NCBI RefSeq assembly: GCF_003945765.1
Contig: NZ_CP027712.1
Location: 868,001 to 932,000 of the forward strand
From: Pseudomonas chlororaphis subsp. chlororaphis
GTDB lineage: Bacteria > Pseudomonadota > Gammaproteobacteria > Pseudomonadales > Pseudomonadaceae
DNA length: 64,000 bases
Direction: 5' to 3'
Made by a program: the position numbers and the translations under genes. The notes below the pieces were generated by a model. It saw only the letters and a program-made list of their open reading frames with translations, did no database searches and was not told where the DNA came from. Below are positions 51,710 to 61,522 of the stretch, piece by piece. Position 1 is the stretch's first letter; every line of letters starts with the position of its first letter.

Positions 51710-52377
51710 TGGTCCTCCAGGATCAGCACCACCAGGTCTTTCGGGCCGTGGGCGCCGTAGGCCAGGACCTGCTCGATATCGGCGGTCTTCGACGGCCCGG
51801 ATACCAGCAGCGCGTTGGTCGGCATGCCCTGGGCCCAGGCGTATTCCTGCTGGACCTGATAGAAGTTGTCGCGGATCTCGCTGGCCTTGAGCAGGGCGAA
51901 ATGCACCGGCGGCACCAGGCTCATCAGCCGCGGTTCTTCGCGGGTCGGCCAGAGGATCAGGCTGCCGGTGGCGGCGATGGCGCCGAGGGTGGTGGTGAGG
52001 CTGGCCGGGGTGTCGTTGAACAGCTCGGCTTTCCATTCCTCGACGGGCCGATCGTAGGCCTTCAACGTCGGCAGCCCGGGATGCTCGGCCCAGTATTGGC
52101 TGACGCGCTGGCCGTGGGGCGTGGACGGTGCGATCAGCAGGCTCGGCAACTGGCGTTCGCCCAGCAGGCGGGCGAGCAGCGCCGGCCAGTCCTGGGCGGT
52201 GGTCTGATGAATCTCGGTGTGCACCGCTTCCATCTGCTTGCGCAGTTGCGGGATGCGTTGTTCCGGTGTGTAGGTGTAAGGCTCGGTGACCAGGGCCTCA
52301 TCGAAGTTATCCACAATCGGCGTGGTGCCGCTCAGGCTGCTGCGCAGCTTGCCGAGGATGTTCTGTTTGGCGCTCAT
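51706..52377 (-). CDS. lutC: LutC/YkgG family lactate utilisation protein
   Basis: A 223-residue LUD-domain protein. Family blocks are AAQ-like TTTLGAIAATGSLILW, HFALLKASEIRDNFYQV, and the ending PSKTADIEQVLAYGAHGPKDLVVLILED. In the LutABC complex, which oxidises L-lactate to pyruvate, LutC is the smallest subunit. The start overlaps the lutB stop by four bases (ATGA) and its own stop overlaps the dld start, so the four downstream genes are translationally coupled. Confidence 0.92.
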   Translation of the reverse strand: MSAKQNILGKLRSSLSGTTPIVDNFDEALVTEPYTYTPEQRIPQLRKQMEAVHTEIHQTTAQDWPALLARLLGERQLPSLLIAPSTPHGQRVSQYWAEHPGLPTLKAYDRPVEEWKAELFNDTPASLTTTLGAIAATGSLILWPTREEPRLMSLVPPVHFALLKASEIRDNFYQVQQEYAWAQGMPTNALLVSGPSKTADIEQVLAYGAHGPKDLVVLILEDQ

Positions 52378-53831
52378 CGACGTTCTCCCTGTTTGGCCAG
52401 ATGCTCGCGGGCCAGGTCGTGCAAGGACCGGGCGGCGGGTTTCGGTGCGCTGTGGTTTTGCGTCCAGGGGCCGACGTTGCTCGGGGTCAGCGCGCGCAGG
52501 CGGGTGGCCGCCAGGCTGAACAGGCGATACAGCATGGGTGAGCTGTTGAGCCTGGCCCAGGCGTTCCAGATAAAACGCTCCTTGCGCGAGTACTTGCTGC
52601 CCTGGCCGCGCATCACCTGATGGGGGCTGTCCGGAGCCTTGACGTTCTCTTCGCGCAGGCGGCGCAGCAGGCTCGGGATCGGGATCTTCACCGGACACAC
52701 TTCGCCGCAGGCGCCACACAACGAAGACGCGCTCGGGTGGTCCGGCACCTTGGCCAGGCCGACCATGTGCGGGGTGATGATCTTGCCGATGGGGCCGGGG
52801 TAGACCTCGCCGTAGGCGTGGCCGCCGATGCGGGTGTAGACCGGGCAATGGTTCATGCAGGCGCCGCAGCGGATGCAGTTCAGGGTCTGGCGCAATTCGC
52901 TGTCGGCGAAGGCCTGGCTGCGACCGTTGTCGAGCAGCACCAGGTGCACTTGCTGCGGGCCGTCCAGCTCATGCTCCTTGCGCGGGCCGGAGATCATGTT
53001 GACGTAGGTGGTGATCGGCTGGCCCAGCGCCGAGCGGGTCAGCAGCGACAGCAGCGGCACCACGTCACGCAGGTTCTCGACGACTTTCTCGATGCCGGTG
53101 ACGGCGATGTGCACGGGCGGCACCGTGGTGGACATGCGGCCGTTGCCTTCGTTTTCCACCAGCAGCAGGGTGCCGGTCTCGGCCACGGCGAAGTTGACGC
53201 CGGAGACGCCGATGTCCGCTTCGAAGAATTTCTGCCGCAGGACCCTGCGACCGATCTGAATGAGTTGGTCAACGTCCTTGGTGTACTCCACGCCAAGTTT
53301 GTCGTGGAACAAGGACGCGACCTGACCGGCGTTCTTGTGGATCGCCGGCATGATTATGTGTGAAGGCTTCTCGTGGTCGAGCTGGACGATGAACTCGCCC
53401 ATGTCCGACTCAAGGCATTCAATGCCTTGTTCAGCGAGGACATGGTTCATCTCCATCTCTTCGCTGACCATCGATTTGCCCTTGATCACTTGCCGCGCCT
53501 CGTGAGCCCGGATGATCGAGAGGACGATGCCATTGGCCTCGTCCACCGTTTCCGCCCAGTGCACTGTCACACCGTTGCGGGTCAGGTTCTGTTCAAGCTG
53601 CTCGAGCAGGTCGGGCAGCTTGGATAACGCACGGGCCTTGATCGCATTGCCCAGGGCCCGCAGGTGTTCGCGCTCGTGGGCATCGCTGAACGACGCCGCA
53701 CGTTTGGCCATGAGGGAATCCATGGCGCTGCGAAAGTTGTTTCGCAGTTGTCGGTCGCCCAGGGCCTGGTGGGCCCGGGTGCGAAAATCGTCCGACACGG
53801 TCAGGGTCGGAATAAGCTCCGGGGCGCTCAT
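52374..53831 (-). CDS. lutB: LutB iron-sulfur protein of L-lactate oxidation
   Basis: A 485-residue protein with an N-terminal LUD domain (GTLLLVENEGNGRMSTTVPP) and two ferredoxin-type cluster motifs: CIRCGACMNHCPVYTRIGG and CGACGEVCPVKIPIP. A C-terminal extension of about 80 residues is usual. It is the electron-transfer subunit of the LutABC L-lactate dehydrogenase. The start overlaps the stop of lutA by four bases. Confidence 0.94.
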   Translation of the reverse strand: MSAPELIPTLTVSDDFRTRAHQALGDRQLRNNFRSAMDSLMAKRAASFSDAHEREHLRALGNAIKARALSKLPDLLEQLEQNLTRNGVTVHWAETVDEANGIVLSIIRAHEARQVIKGKSMVSEEMEMNHVLAEQGIECLESDMGEFIVQLDHEKPSHIIMPAIHKNAGQVASLFHDKLGVEYTKDVDQLIQIGRRVLRQKFFEADIGVSGVNFAVAETGTLLLVENEGNGRMSTTVPPVHIAVTGIEKVVENLRDVVPLLSLLTRSALGQPITTYVNMISGPRKEHELDGPQQVHLVLLDNGRSQAFADSELRQTLNCIRCGACMNHCPVYTRIGGHAYGEVYPGPIGKIITPHMVGLAKVPDHPSASSLCGACGEVCPVKIPIPSLLRRLREENVKAPDSPHQVMRGQGSKYSRKERFIWNAWARLNSSPMLYRLFSLAATRLRALTPSNVGPWTQNHSAPKPAARSLHDLAREHLAKQGERR

Positions 53832-54652
53832 GCGGCACCTCCGGTACGCTGCCAGAGGAAGCTGGCCAAGTGTTGACCGCGCAGCGCTTCCCGTTGTTTC
53901 TCCAGCGAACCGTTGATGTTCATCAAACAGCCGCAGTCGGCGCTCAGCACCTGGTGGGCGCCAGATTCCTTCAGCGCGCGGGTCTTGTCCGCGACCATCG
54001 CGCCGGAGATGTCCGGCATTCGGACGCTGAAAGTCCCGCCAAAGCCACAGCATTCGCTTTCGTGGTCGTGCTCTACCCGTTCCACGTTGCCCAGTTGTGC
54101 CAGCAGCTCACGACCGTGCAGGTGGGTGTTCATCTCGCGCCGTGCCGAGCAGGAGGTGTGCAGCGCCACCTTGATCGGCTCGCCACTGTCCTTGAGCTGC
54201 ACCTTGCATACGTGCAACAGGAACTCCGCCAGCTCGTAGGTGCGTTCGGCCAGGGCCTGCACCTGCTTCAAGGTTTGCGGCTCGTCCTTGAACAAGTCCG
54301 CGTAGTGCTCGCGCAGCATGCCCGCGCAGGAACCCGACGGCACCACCACCGGATAGTCGCCGGCGAACAGCGCCAGTTGCGAGCGGGCCACGGTGCGCGC
54401 CTGTTCGGTGTAACCCGAGGTGTAGGCCGGTTGTCCGCAGCAGCTTTGCCCTTGCGGGTACTCCACGCGAATGCCTTCGCGTTCGAGCAAGTGAATCGCA
54501 TCCATCCCGGCTTCGGGATAGAACAGGTCGACCACACAGGTGCCGAACAGGTAGACCCGCGACGGTTTCTCGCTGGGGTACTGGCGCGGTTCGGCCAAAG
54601 GCGGTGCGACACGGGTCGCGTTAGGCACGGCGTTGTAAAAAAGCTCGCTCAT
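53828..54652 (-). CDS. lutA: LutA (LldE) CCG-domain protein of L-lactate oxidation
   Basis: A 274-residue protein with two CCG domains: GQSCCGQPAYTSGY and ESECCGFGGTFSV, plus GTCVVDLFYPEAG and ALHTSCSARREMN. These bind a cluster or heterodisulfide-reductase-type cofactor. GGAGAC lies upstream of the ATG at 54652, and an in-frame ATG at 54715 lies further up in the spacer. It is first of lutABC, 144 bases after lldP, with a strong hairpin between them. Confidence 0.93.
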   Translation of the reverse strand: MSELFYNAVPNATRVAPPLAEPRQYPSEKPSRVYLFGTCVVDLFYPEAGMDAIHLLEREGIRVEYPQGQSCCGQPAYTSGYTEQARTVARSQLALFAGDYPVVVPSGSCAGMLREHYADLFKDEPQTLKQVQALAERTYELAEFLLHVCKVQLKDSGEPIKVALHTSCSARREMNTHLHGRELLAQLGNVERVEHDHESECCGFGGTFSVRMPDISGAMVADKTRALKESGAHQVLSADCGCLMNINGSLEKQREALRGQHLASFLWQRTGGAA

Positions 54653-54752
54653 CAGGCGTGTCTCCGGGTGGTCCCGGTTATCCGTCTGCGGCGGCTGCTG
54701 AATATAGAGAGACAAGCTTTCAGCAGCCTTGCAGACCGGGTTGTGAGTTGCA

Positions 54753-54777
54753 GGCGCCGGGTGGGTGCTCCGGCGCC
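54753..54777. other. Stem-loop in the lldP-lutA spacer
   Basis: GGCGCCGG and CCGGCGCC pair perfectly around a nine-base loop without a T-run. It may stabilise the lldP message or lower expression of the downstream genes. Confidence 0.6.
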
Positions 54778-54796
54778 GGTTCTTTCGGTGTCGCGA

Positions 54797-56482
54797 TCAG
54801 TGCACCAGCATGCCGGTGAACCAGTAGGCCTGGGCCAGGGTGATCAGACCGACGATGGTGGCAAAGAATAGGCTGTGCTTGAGGGTGAAGCGGAACAGGT
54901 CCGATTCCTTGCCTACCAGGCCGGTGGCGGCGCAGGCCACGGCGATCGATTGTGGCGAGATCATCTTGCCGGTCACGCCACCGCTGGTGTTGGCCGCTAC
55001 CAGCAGGGTGTCGTTGACGCCGATCTGGTGCGCGGTGGTGGCTTGCAGCGAGCTGAACAGGGCGTTGGACGAAGTGTCCGAACCGGTCAGGAACACCCCC
55101 AGCCAGCCGAGGAACGGCGAGAAGAATGGGAACGCCGCGCCGGTGCCGGCCAGCACCAGGGCCATGGTCGAGGACATGCCGGAATAGTTGGTGACAAAGG
55201 CGAAGGCCAGCACCATGCCGATGGACAGGATCGGCCAGCGCAGTTCGTAGAAGGTCTCTTTCAAAGTGGTCAGACCAGTTTTGAAATTGATCTTCAGCAC
55301 CAGCATCGAGATCAGCGCGGAGAAGAAAATCGCTGTGCCGGTGGCGGAAATCGGGTCGAGCTTGAACACCGCCGGAATCGCGGTCGGAGTGGCGACGATT
55401 GGCGCGCTCTTGATCACCAGCTGATCCAGGTGCGGAATCGCGAAGTTGAATACCCAGCTGTACATCGAGCCGCCGGCGGCGAACATCGCCTTGAACGGCT
55501 TGAGGGTCCAGATGGTGACCAGCACGGTGAGAATCAGGAATGGCGACCAGGCCTTGAAGATTTCACCGAAGCTGTAGGGTGAAGGCTGAGTGGTGCGCGG
55601 CTGGCCGAAACCGCCGTTGCGCACGGCAGCGGCGCCGACGCTGGCGGTGGCCGCGGCGAACGAACGCTTGGGTTGCCAGACCTTGAGGAACAGCGTCAGG
55701 GAAACCAGGCTGGCCAGGGCCGAGGTGATGTCCGGCAGCTCCGGGCCGATGAAGTTCGAGGTGAAGTACTGGGTCACGGCAAAGCTCAGGCCGGCCACCA
55801 GCGCCGCGGGCCAGGTCTCTTTGACGCCACGCAGGCCGTCCATCATGAACACCAGCCAGAACGGCACGAACAGCGACAGCAGCGGCAGCTGGCGGCCGGT
55901 CATGGCGCCGATCTTGAATGCGTCGATGCCGGTTACCTGGCCCGCCACGATGATCGGGATGCCCAGGGCGCCAAAGGCCACCGGGGCGGTGTTGGCGATC
56001 AGGCACAGGCCGGCGGCGTACAGCGGATTGAATCCCAGGCCCACCAGCAGCGCGGCGGTAATGGCGACCGGCGCGCCGAACCCGGCGGCACCTTCGAGAA
56101 AGGCCCCGAAGCAGAAACCGATCAGCAGCACCTGCAGGCGCTGGTCGTCGGTGATCGACAGCACGGAGCTGCGGATGACCTCGAATTGGCCGCTCTTGAC
56201 CGTCAGTTTGTAGAGGAACACGGCGGCGACGATGATCCAGGCGATGGGCCACAGACCGTAGGCAAATCCATAGCCAGCAGCGGCAAGCGCCATGTCGGCG
56301 GGCATCTGGAAGGCGAAGATCGCCACCAGAATCGATAGCCCCAGGGTGATGCTGCCGGCGACGTGTCCTTTGAGGCGGAACACGGCCAGAGCCAGGAAGA
56401 AGAAGACGATCGGGATGACGGCGGCGAGGGCGGACAGGCCGAGGCTGCCGAGCGGGCTGTAAAGCTGTTGCCAGGTTTGCAT
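54797..56482 (-). CDS. lldP: L-lactate permease LldP
   Basis: A 561-residue LctP-family permease with about 13 helices. Family blocks are [20 protein letters not shown] at the N-terminus, [45 protein letters not shown], and the C-terminal [22 protein letters not shown] and [20 protein letters not shown]. It takes up lactate (both isomers, and glycolate in E. coli) with protons. It is the first gene of the operon and lies 53 bases downstream of the LldR operator. Confidence 0.95.
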   Translation of the reverse strand: MQTWQQLYSPLGSLGLSALAAVIPIVFFFLALAVFRLKGHVAGSITLGLSILVAIFAFQMPADMALAAAGYGFAYGLWPIAWIIVAAVFLYKLTVKSGQFEVIRSSVLSITDDQRLQVLLIGFCFGAFLEGAAGFGAPVAITAALLVGLGFNPLYAAGLCLIANTAPVAFGALGIPIIVAGQVTGIDAFKIGAMTGRQLPLLSLFVPFWLVFMMDGLRGVKETWPAALVAGLSFAVTQYFTSNFIGPELPDITSALASLVSLTLFLKVWQPKRSFAAATASVGAAAVRNGGFGQPRTTQPSPYSFGEIFKAWSPFLILTVLVTIWTLKPFKAMFAAGGSMYSWVFNFAIPHLDQLVIKSAPIVATPTAIPAVFKLDPISATGTAIFFSALISMLVLKINFKTGLTTLKETFYELRWPILSIGMVLAFAFVTNYSGMSSTMALVLAGTGAAFPFFSPFLGWLGVFLTGSDTSSNALFSSLQATTAHQIGVNDTLLVAANTSGGVTGKMISPQSIAVACAATGLVGKESDLFRFTLKHSLFFATIVGLITLAQAYWFTGMLVH

Positions 56483-56534
56483 ATGGGGTGGCCCCTAATT
56501 GTTGTTGGTCAGGCACTGGTCAGCGTATTTGGTT

Positions 56535-56551
56535 AATTGGTAATACCAATT
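56535..56551. promoter_or_regulatory. LldR operator
   Basis: AATTGGTAATACCAATT is a perfect palindrome with 8-base arms and a central A, matching the known LldR/FadR-subfamily site AATTGGTnnnACCAATT. It lies between the divergent lldP and lldR genes, 53 bases before the lldP start. Confidence 0.9.
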
Positions 56552-56743
56552 TACAATCGCTGTTGGCTAGGGTAAAAGCCTTGTGAGCGGTGTGTCAATT
56601 TGCCGCCCTAAAACTTTTGTCGAAGGTGCGGTGCAGATGGCATCTGATCCGCTCGCCGACATGCGTTCTGATAGGTGCTGGCGGGGCCCCGATAGGCCAG
56701 AATAGAGAGCCCGGCGCGCGGTCGGGATCGTGGAGAGTGAGTT

Positions 56744-57511
56744 ATGGGGTTTGATCAGATTCGTCAGCGCCGTTTGTCTGACGATATTGTCGAGCGGCTC
56801 GAGGGGATGATCCTCGAGGGCACGCTGAAGTCCGGTGAGCGCCTGCCGGCGGAGCGTGCGTTGGCGGAGCAGTTCGGTGTCTCGCGACCGTCGTTGCGCG
56901 AGGCGATCCAGAAACTGACGGCCAAGGGCTTGCTGGTCAGTCGCCAGGGCGGCGGCAACTATGTGGTGGAGTCGCTGGGCTCGACCTTCAGCGATCCGCT
57001 GCTGCAGTTGTTGGAAAGCAACCCTGAAGCCCAGCGTGACTTGCTGGAGTTTCGTCACACCCTGGAAGCCTCATGCGCCTATTACGCAGCATTGCGTGCC
57101 ACCGAGGTGGATCGTGAACGGCTTACCGCGGCTTTCGAGGAGCTGCAGGATTGCTATTCCCGGGCCGGGGATGTGAGTCGGGCGGAAGAGGGGGCGGCAG
57201 ACGCGCAATTTCACCTGGCGATTGCCGAGGCCAGTCACAACGCTGTCTTGCTGCACACCATTCGCGGGCTATTCGATCTGCTCAAGCGCAACGTGGTGAC
57301 CAACATTGGCGGCATGTACAAGCAGCGCACCGAAACCCGCGACATGCTGATCAGCCAGCACCGTGATCTGTACCAGGCGATTATCGAAGGACGTGCCGAG
57401 CAGGCGCGCGAAGTCTCCAGCCGGCACATTCTGTATGTGCAGGAAGTGCTGGAAGAGGTGCGTCAGGAAGTGCAGCGCGTGGCCCGGGCGGAGCGGCGCA
57501 GGGGGATCTAA
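56744..57511 (+). CDS. lldR: LldR, GntR-family lactate-responsive regulator
   Basis: A 255-residue FadR-subfamily regulator. The winged helix is RLPAERALAEQFGVSRPSLR and EAIQKLTAKGLLVSRQGGGNYV. The FCD ligand domain has the metal-binding pattern EFRHTLEASCAYYAALRATE, DAQFHLAIAEASHNAVLLH and SQHRDLYQAIIEG. It should repress the divergent lldP-lutABC-dld operon until lactate binds. The start at 56744 follows GAGAGTGAG. Confidence 0.94.
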   Translation: MGFDQIRQRRLSDDIVERLEGMILEGTLKSGERLPAERALAEQFGVSRPSLREAIQKLTAKGLLVSRQGGGNYVVESLGSTFSDPLLQLLESNPEAQRDLLEFRHTLEASCAYYAALRATEVDRERLTAAFEELQDCYSRAGDVSRAEEGAADAQFHLAIAEASHNAVLLHTIRGLFDLLKRNVVTNIGGMYKQRTETRDMLISQHRDLYQAIIEGRAEQAREVSSRHILYVQEVLEEVRQEVQRVARAERRRGI

Positions 57512-57516
57512 GTCTT

Positions 57517-57561
57517 ATCGCGAGCCAGCTCGCTCCTGGTAGGAACGAGCTGGCTCGCGAT
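57517..57561. terminator. Inverted repeat between lldR and smpB
   Basis: ATCGCGAGCCAGCTCG and CGAGCTGGCTCGCGAT flank TCCTGGTAGGA (21-22-base arms with one mismatch). It belongs to the TGTAGGAGC REP family but is compact, and probably ends both convergent transcripts. Confidence 0.7.
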
Positions 57562-57584
57562 CATGGCATCAAGGCAGAAGAGCG

Positions 57585-58067
57585 TTACTCTTCCTTGCCC
57601 TTGTTGCGCACCGCGCGATGCAGCTCACGATCGGAGTCGCGCTCGCGTTCGGTATGACGCTTGTCGTATTCCTTCTTGCCCTTGCCGAGTGCGATCTCGC
57701 ACTTGACCATGTGCTTGCTCCAGTAGAGCGACAGGCACACGCAGGCATAACCCTTCTGCTGCACGGCAGCGAACAGCTTCTCCAGCTCGCGCTTGTTGAG
57801 CAGCAGTTTGCGCGAGCGCACGGGGTCGGCGATCACATGGGTGCTGGCGGTGGTCAGTGGCGTGAAGTGGCTGCCCAGCAGCCAGGCTTCGCCGTCCTTG
57901 AGCAGCACGTAACTGTCGACCAGTTGTGCCTTGCCTGCACGCAGACTCTTTACTTCCCAGCCGGCCAGGACCATGCCAGCCTCGAACCGATGTTCGATGA
58001 AGTAATCGTGACGCGCCTTTTTATTTTGCGCGATGGTCCCTGTTGGGTGTTTCTTCTGTTTAGCCAT
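57585..58067 (-). CDS. smpB: SmpB, tmRNA-binding protein
   Basis: A 160-residue protein: [64 protein letters not shown] and the C-terminal basic tail [18 protein letters not shown] that folds into the mRNA channel of stalled ribosomes. It partners the tmRNA encoded at 47862-48253. The gene is divergent from the sodium symporter gene, as in other pseudomonads. Confidence 0.97.
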   Translation of the reverse strand: MAKQKKHPTGTIAQNKKARHDYFIEHRFEAGMVLAGWEVKSLRAGKAQLVDSYVLLKDGEAWLLGSHFTPLTTASTHVIADPVRSRKLLLNKRELEKLFAAVQQKGYACVCLSLYWSKHMVKCEIALGKGKKEYDKRHTERERDSDRELHRAVRNKGKEE

Positions 58068-58184
58068 AGGGGCGGCATTATAGGCAGTTGCACGCGTGTC
58101 GGCTACGGTGAAGCTGCGTGCTTGAGCAGGTTGAGTGAATCCCGGACAATGCGCGCTCTTTTTTCTCGGTTGGGCGCGTTTTTG

Positions 58185-59588
58185 ATGTCGACGGACAAGG
58201 TTTCTGTCCACGGCGGCTGGGCCAGTCGCTGGGTTTTCATACTCGCTGCGACTGGTTCTGCCGTGGGCCTGGGAAGTATCTGGAAATTCCCCTATATGGT
58301 CGGCGTCTACGGTGGCGGCGCCTTTGTCCTGGTATTTCTCGCCTGCATCGCGCTGATCGGTGTGCCGGTGATGCTGGCGGAAACCCTGATCGGCCGTCGC
58401 GCCCGGCAAAGCCCGGCCAATGCCTTGAAGGCGCTGGCCCTGGAGGCCGGGCATTCGGCCAAGTGGTCCTGGGGCGCGTTCGCCGGGATGATCACGGCCT
58501 TGTTGATTCTTTCCTTCTACAGCGTCGTTGGTGGTTGGTCGCTGGACTACATCATCGATATGGGGCGTGGTGATTTCCAGGGCGTGACGGCGGATCAGGT
58601 CGGCGCCTATTTCGGCACGGTGATTGCCGACCCCTGGCGGCTGACGCTGTGGCACACGCTGTTCATGCTGTTGTCGGCGGTGGTCATCGCCAAGGGCGTG
58701 GTGGCCGGGCTTGAGCGCAGCCTGCGGATCATGATGCCGCTGTTGTTCGTGATGCTGCTGATCCTGCTGGGTTACAGCCTGACCACCGGGCATTTCATGG
58801 AAGGCGTGCATTTCATGTTCGACTTCAGCACCGACAAGCTGCTCGACGGCCTGTTGCCGGCCATGGGACATGCGTTCTTTTCCCTGAGCGTCGGTGTCGG
58901 TTCCATCATGATCTACGGCGCTTACATGCCGAAGCATTCGTCCATTTCCGGCACTATTGTCGGCGTGGCGCTGCTGGATACCTTCGTTTCGCTGCTGGCG
59001 GGGCTGGCGCTGTTCCCGATCGTGTTTGCCGCGGGGTTGAACCCGAGTGAAGGTCCAGGGCTGATGTTTGTCAGTTTGCCTTTTGCCTTTGGTAATGTGG
59101 CGTTCGGCCAGCTGATGGGCGTGGTTTTTTTTGTCCTGGTGGCCATTGCCGCCTGGAGCTCGGCGATCTCGCTGCTGGAGCCGATGGTGGCTTACCTGGT
59201 GGAGCGGACTCGAATCCGCCGCGGCTGGGTGACATTCTGGCTGGCGTTTACCTGCTGGTTCGTCGGATTGGGAACGGTGTTCTCCTTCAATATCTGGCAG
59301 CAGGCCAAGTTTTTCGTGAACGAAGGCGGGGCTTTCCACCTCTACCAATGGGGGGCGGCGGGTGGTCTGGATTTCTTCGGGGTGATCGATTTCTTCACCT
59401 CGCGGATCATGTTGCCCTTGGGTGGCCTCTGCTTTGTGGTGTTCGCGGGTTGGGTAATGGGGCGCGAGGCGGTTCGTGATGAGCTGTCGATCCGCAGTCC
59501 GCTGCTTTTTGCCCTGACCCTGTTTTTGATGCGCTATGTGGCGCCCATCGGCATTCTTATAGTGTTTGCCGCCCAGTTGTGGAAATGA
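58185..59588 (+). CDS. Neurotransmitter:sodium symporter (NSS) family transporter
   Basis: A 467-residue protein with 12 helices. The NSS signature is at the start: [20 protein letters not shown], then [18 protein letters not shown]. The Na+ and substrate sites around broken helices 1 and 6 are visible ([18 protein letters not shown]). Bacterial members (LeuT, MhsT, TnaT) import amino acids. The start [11 protein letters not shown] at 58185 is chosen from homologue-like N-termini; an in-frame ATG at 58149 adds 12 residues, and neither has a strong site. The substrate is not readable. Confidence 0.88.
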   Translation: MSTDKVSVHGGWASRWVFILAATGSAVGLGSIWKFPYMVGVYGGGAFVLVFLACIALIGVPVMLAETLIGRRARQSPANALKALALEAGHSAKWSWGAFAGMITALLILSFYSVVGGWSLDYIIDMGRGDFQGVTADQVGAYFGTVIADPWRLTLWHTLFMLLSAVVIAKGVVAGLERSLRIMMPLLFVMLLILLGYSLTTGHFMEGVHFMFDFSTDKLLDGLLPAMGHAFFSLSVGVGSIMIYGAYMPKHSSISGTIVGVALLDTFVSLLAGLALFPIVFAAGLNPSEGPGLMFVSLPFAFGNVAFGQLMGVVFFVLVAIAAWSSAISLLEPMVAYLVERTRIRRGWVTFWLAFTCWFVGLGTVFSFNIWQQAKFFVNEGGAFHLYQWGAAGGLDFFGVIDFFTSRIMLPLGGLCFVVFAGWVMGREAVRDELSIRSPLLFALTLFLMRYVAPIGILIVFAAQLWK

Positions 59589-59595
59589 CGCTGAC

Positions 59596-60030
59596 ATGAC
59601 GACACATATTCAACGCTCGGCCCTGTTGCCTTATCCGGCGCAGTTTTTGTACGACCTGGTCAACGACGTGGCGCGCTACCCGGAGTTTTTACCCTGGTGC
59701 TCGTCGGCCGAGGTGCTGGAGAGCAGTGAGGTGCAGATGCGCGCCAGCCTGGCCGTTGCCAAGGGCGGGCTCAGCCAGCATTTCGTGACGCGCAATACCC
59801 TGGTGCCGGGCCAGTCGATCGAGATGAACCTGGAGGAAGGGCCGTTCAACCAGTTGCACGGCGTGTGGATTTTCAAGCCGCTGGGCGAGAAGGCCTGCAA
59901 GATCAGCCTGGATTTGTCGTTCGACTACGCCGGTCCACTGGTTCGCGCGACCTTGGGGCCTTTGTTCAACCAGGCGGCCAATACTCTGGTCGATGCGTTT
60001 TGTCAGCGGGCCAAGCAGTTGCATGCTTGA
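59596..60030 (+). CDS. ratA: RatA/PasT, START-domain (COQ10-like) protein
   Basis: A 144-residue SRPBCC protein: [39 protein letters not shown] and the C-terminal helix [17 protein letters not shown]. Homologues bind ubiquinone (Coq10 type) and in E. coli have been described as the ribosome-association toxin RatA/PasT. It starts 7 bases after the symporter stop and overlaps rnfH by 8 bases. Confidence 0.92.
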   Translation: MTTHIQRSALLPYPAQFLYDLVNDVARYPEFLPWCSSAEVLESSEVQMRASLAVAKGGLSQHFVTRNTLVPGQSIEMNLEEGPFNQLHGVWIFKPLGEKACKISLDLSFDYAGPLVRATLGPLFNQAANTLVDAFCQRAKQLHA

Positions 60031-60343
60031 GCCCATGATCGAAGTCGAGGTGGTGTATGCCGCGGTCGACCGGCAGGTATTGCTCAGTGTTGCGGTGCCA
60101 ACGGGGACTACTGTTCGTGCGGCAGTGAAAGGCTGTGGGATAGGCGCGCAATTTCCAGAATTGGATCTGGACAATTGTCCGCTGGGGATCTTTGGCAAAG
60201 CGGTTGCGGACCCGGGGAAGCAGCCGGTTCGGGCGGACGACCGCATCGAAATCTACCGCCCGCTGCTGGCTGACCCTAAAGAGGTCCGACGTCTGCGCGC
60301 GGCAAAGGCGGCGCAAGCCCGGGCTCGTACTTCAGAGTCCTGA
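60023..60343 (+). CDS. rnfH: RnfH family (RatB/UPF0125) protein
   Basis: A 106-residue beta-grasp protein: IEVEVVYAAVDRQVLLSVAV, LGIFGKAV and DRIEIYRPLLADPKEVRRLR. It is commonly paired with ratA and was named for the RNF complex; its real function is uncertain. The ATG at 60023 lies inside the end of ratA; MIEVEV at 60035 is an alternative start. Confidence 0.92.
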   Translation: MLEPMIEVEVVYAAVDRQVLLSVAVPTGTTVRAAVKGCGIGAQFPELDLDNCPLGIFGKAVADPGKQPVRADDRIEIYRPLLADPKEVRRLRAAKAAQARARTSES

Positions 60344-60358
60344 ACAAATCGACAGGCA

Positions 60359-60391
60359 ACAAAAAGCCCGGACTCGCCGGGCTTTTTTATT
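60359..60391. terminator. Rho-independent terminator between rnfH and bamE
   Basis: AAAAAGCCCGG, ACTCG loop, CCGGGCTTTTTT. A/T symmetry serves both convergent genes. Confidence 0.93.
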
Positions 60392-60401
60392 CCGCCACAA
60401 A

Positions 60402-60929
60402 TTATTGCGGCGAGGTGTCCAGAGGTTCTGGCGTTGGCACCGGAACGGTCTCGACGTTGTCGACGTCCTTCTGGATCTGATCGAGCAGAGAGCCAGGCTT
60501 GGCCGGTTTTTCCGGTTTTGGCTGTTCGGCGTTTTCAGTAGGGGCGGTCACGGTGGTGCCACTGTCCTTGCCCAGGATGGCTTCGTCACGGCTTACGCCA
60601 GGCATGAAGTCACCGGAAAGGCTGACCAGTTGGTCGTTACCGTTGAAGATAACGCTGACGCGCTCCTGCTGGCGTTCACCGCCACCTGGTTGCAGGCTGT
60701 ACAGATAATCCCAGCGATCGGCGTGGAACGTGTCGGTCAACAGAGGGTTGCCCATGATAAACCGTACTTGCCGGCGGGTCATTCCCGGGCGTAACTGGTC
60801 TATCATGTCCTGCGTGACGACATTGCCCTGCTGGATGTCGATTTTGTAAACCCCGGGGAATGAACAACCGGCGAGTGCGAGCAGTCCCACGAAGGTGAAA
60901 CTGGTTAGCAAGAGCTTGGTGTTTTGCAT
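60402..60929 (-). CDS. bamE: BamE/OmlA (SmpA) outer-membrane assembly lipoprotein
   Basis: A 175-residue lipoprotein. The signal ends LALAGC (Cys22). The SmpA domain is [20 protein letters not shown] and [14 protein letters not shown] longer Pro/Glu-rich tail ([20 protein letters not shown]) is usual for Pseudomonas OmlA. It is part of the BAM complex that folds outer-membrane beta-barrels. Divergent from fur with 98 bases between, a conserved Pseudomonas arrangement. Confidence 0.95.
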   Translation of the reverse strand: MQNTKLLLTSFTFVGLLALAGCSFPGVYKIDIQQGNVVTQDMIDQLRPGMTRRQVRFIMGNPLLTDTFHADRWDYLYSLQPGGGERQQERVSVIFNGNDQLVSLSGDFMPGVSRDEAILGKDSGTTVTAPTENAEQPKPEKPAKPGSLLDQIQKDVDNVETVPVPTPEPLDTSPQ

Positions 60930-61027
60930 CGGTGGGCGACTTCCACTATCTTGGCTGGGACAACGTAAACCCCGATCATACCCGCATTAAGAGAAGCTGC
61001 GAAGCAGCATCCGCGAGAAAGCTGACC

Positions 61028-61432
61028 ATGGTTGAAAATAGCGAACTACGTAAAGCCGGCCTTAAAGTGACTCTGCCACGGGTCAAAATTCTACAAATGC
61101 TCGATTCCGCCGAGCAGCGACACATGAGCGCCGAGGATGTTTACAAGGCGCTGATGGAAGCTGGCGAGGATGTCGGTCTGGCCACGGTTTACCGTGTTCT
61201 GACCCAGTTTGAAGCAGCAGGCCTTGTGGTACGCCACAACTTTGATGGCGGTCATGCTGTATTCGAACTGGCTGACGGCGGTCACCACGACCACATGGTC
61301 AACGTGGATTCCGGTGAGGTGATCGAATTCTTCGACGAAGAAATCGAGAAGCTTCAGAAGGCGATTGTCGAGAAGCATGGCTTCGAGTTGGTGGATCACA
61401 ACTTGGTGCTGTACGTACGCACGAAGAAATAA
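61028..61432 (+). CDS. fur: Fur, ferric uptake regulator
   Basis: A 134-residue protein: MVENSELRKAGLKVTLPRVK, the helix-turn-helix around MSAEDVYKALMEAGEDVGLA TVYRVLTQFE, and the metal sites in DGGHHDHMVNVDSGEVIEF. The C-terminal CxxC is missing, as in other Pseudomonas Fur proteins. With Fe2+ it represses siderophore and iron-uptake genes. The start at 61028 is the usual one. Confidence 0.97.
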   Translation: MVENSELRKAGLKVTLPRVKILQMLDSAEQRHMSAEDVYKALMEAGEDVGLATVYRVLTQFEAAGLVVRHNFDGGHAVFELADGGHHDHMVNVDSGEVIEFFDEEIEKLQKAIVEKHGFELVDHNLVLYVRTKK

Positions 61433-61464
61433 GCATGTCGCGCGGATGCTGTCCGCGAAACGAT

Positions 61465-61500
61465 CGAAGGCGACCCAGGGGTCGCCTTCGTGCTTTCTGC
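61465..61500 (+). terminator. Terminator of fur
   Basis: CGAAGGCGACC and GGTCGCCTTCG (11 pairs, loop CAGG) followed by TGCTTTCTGCTCTTT, a partly interrupted T-run. It lies between convergent fur and recN. Confidence 0.8.
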
Positions 61501-61522
61501 TCTTTATTAAAGTGGCGGGGAC

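Noticed and set aside
59596..60343. ratA-rnfH as a toxin-antitoxin pair
   Set aside because: This is a conserved core gene pair; RatA is better seen as a COQ10-like START protein, and an antitoxin role of RnfH is not established.
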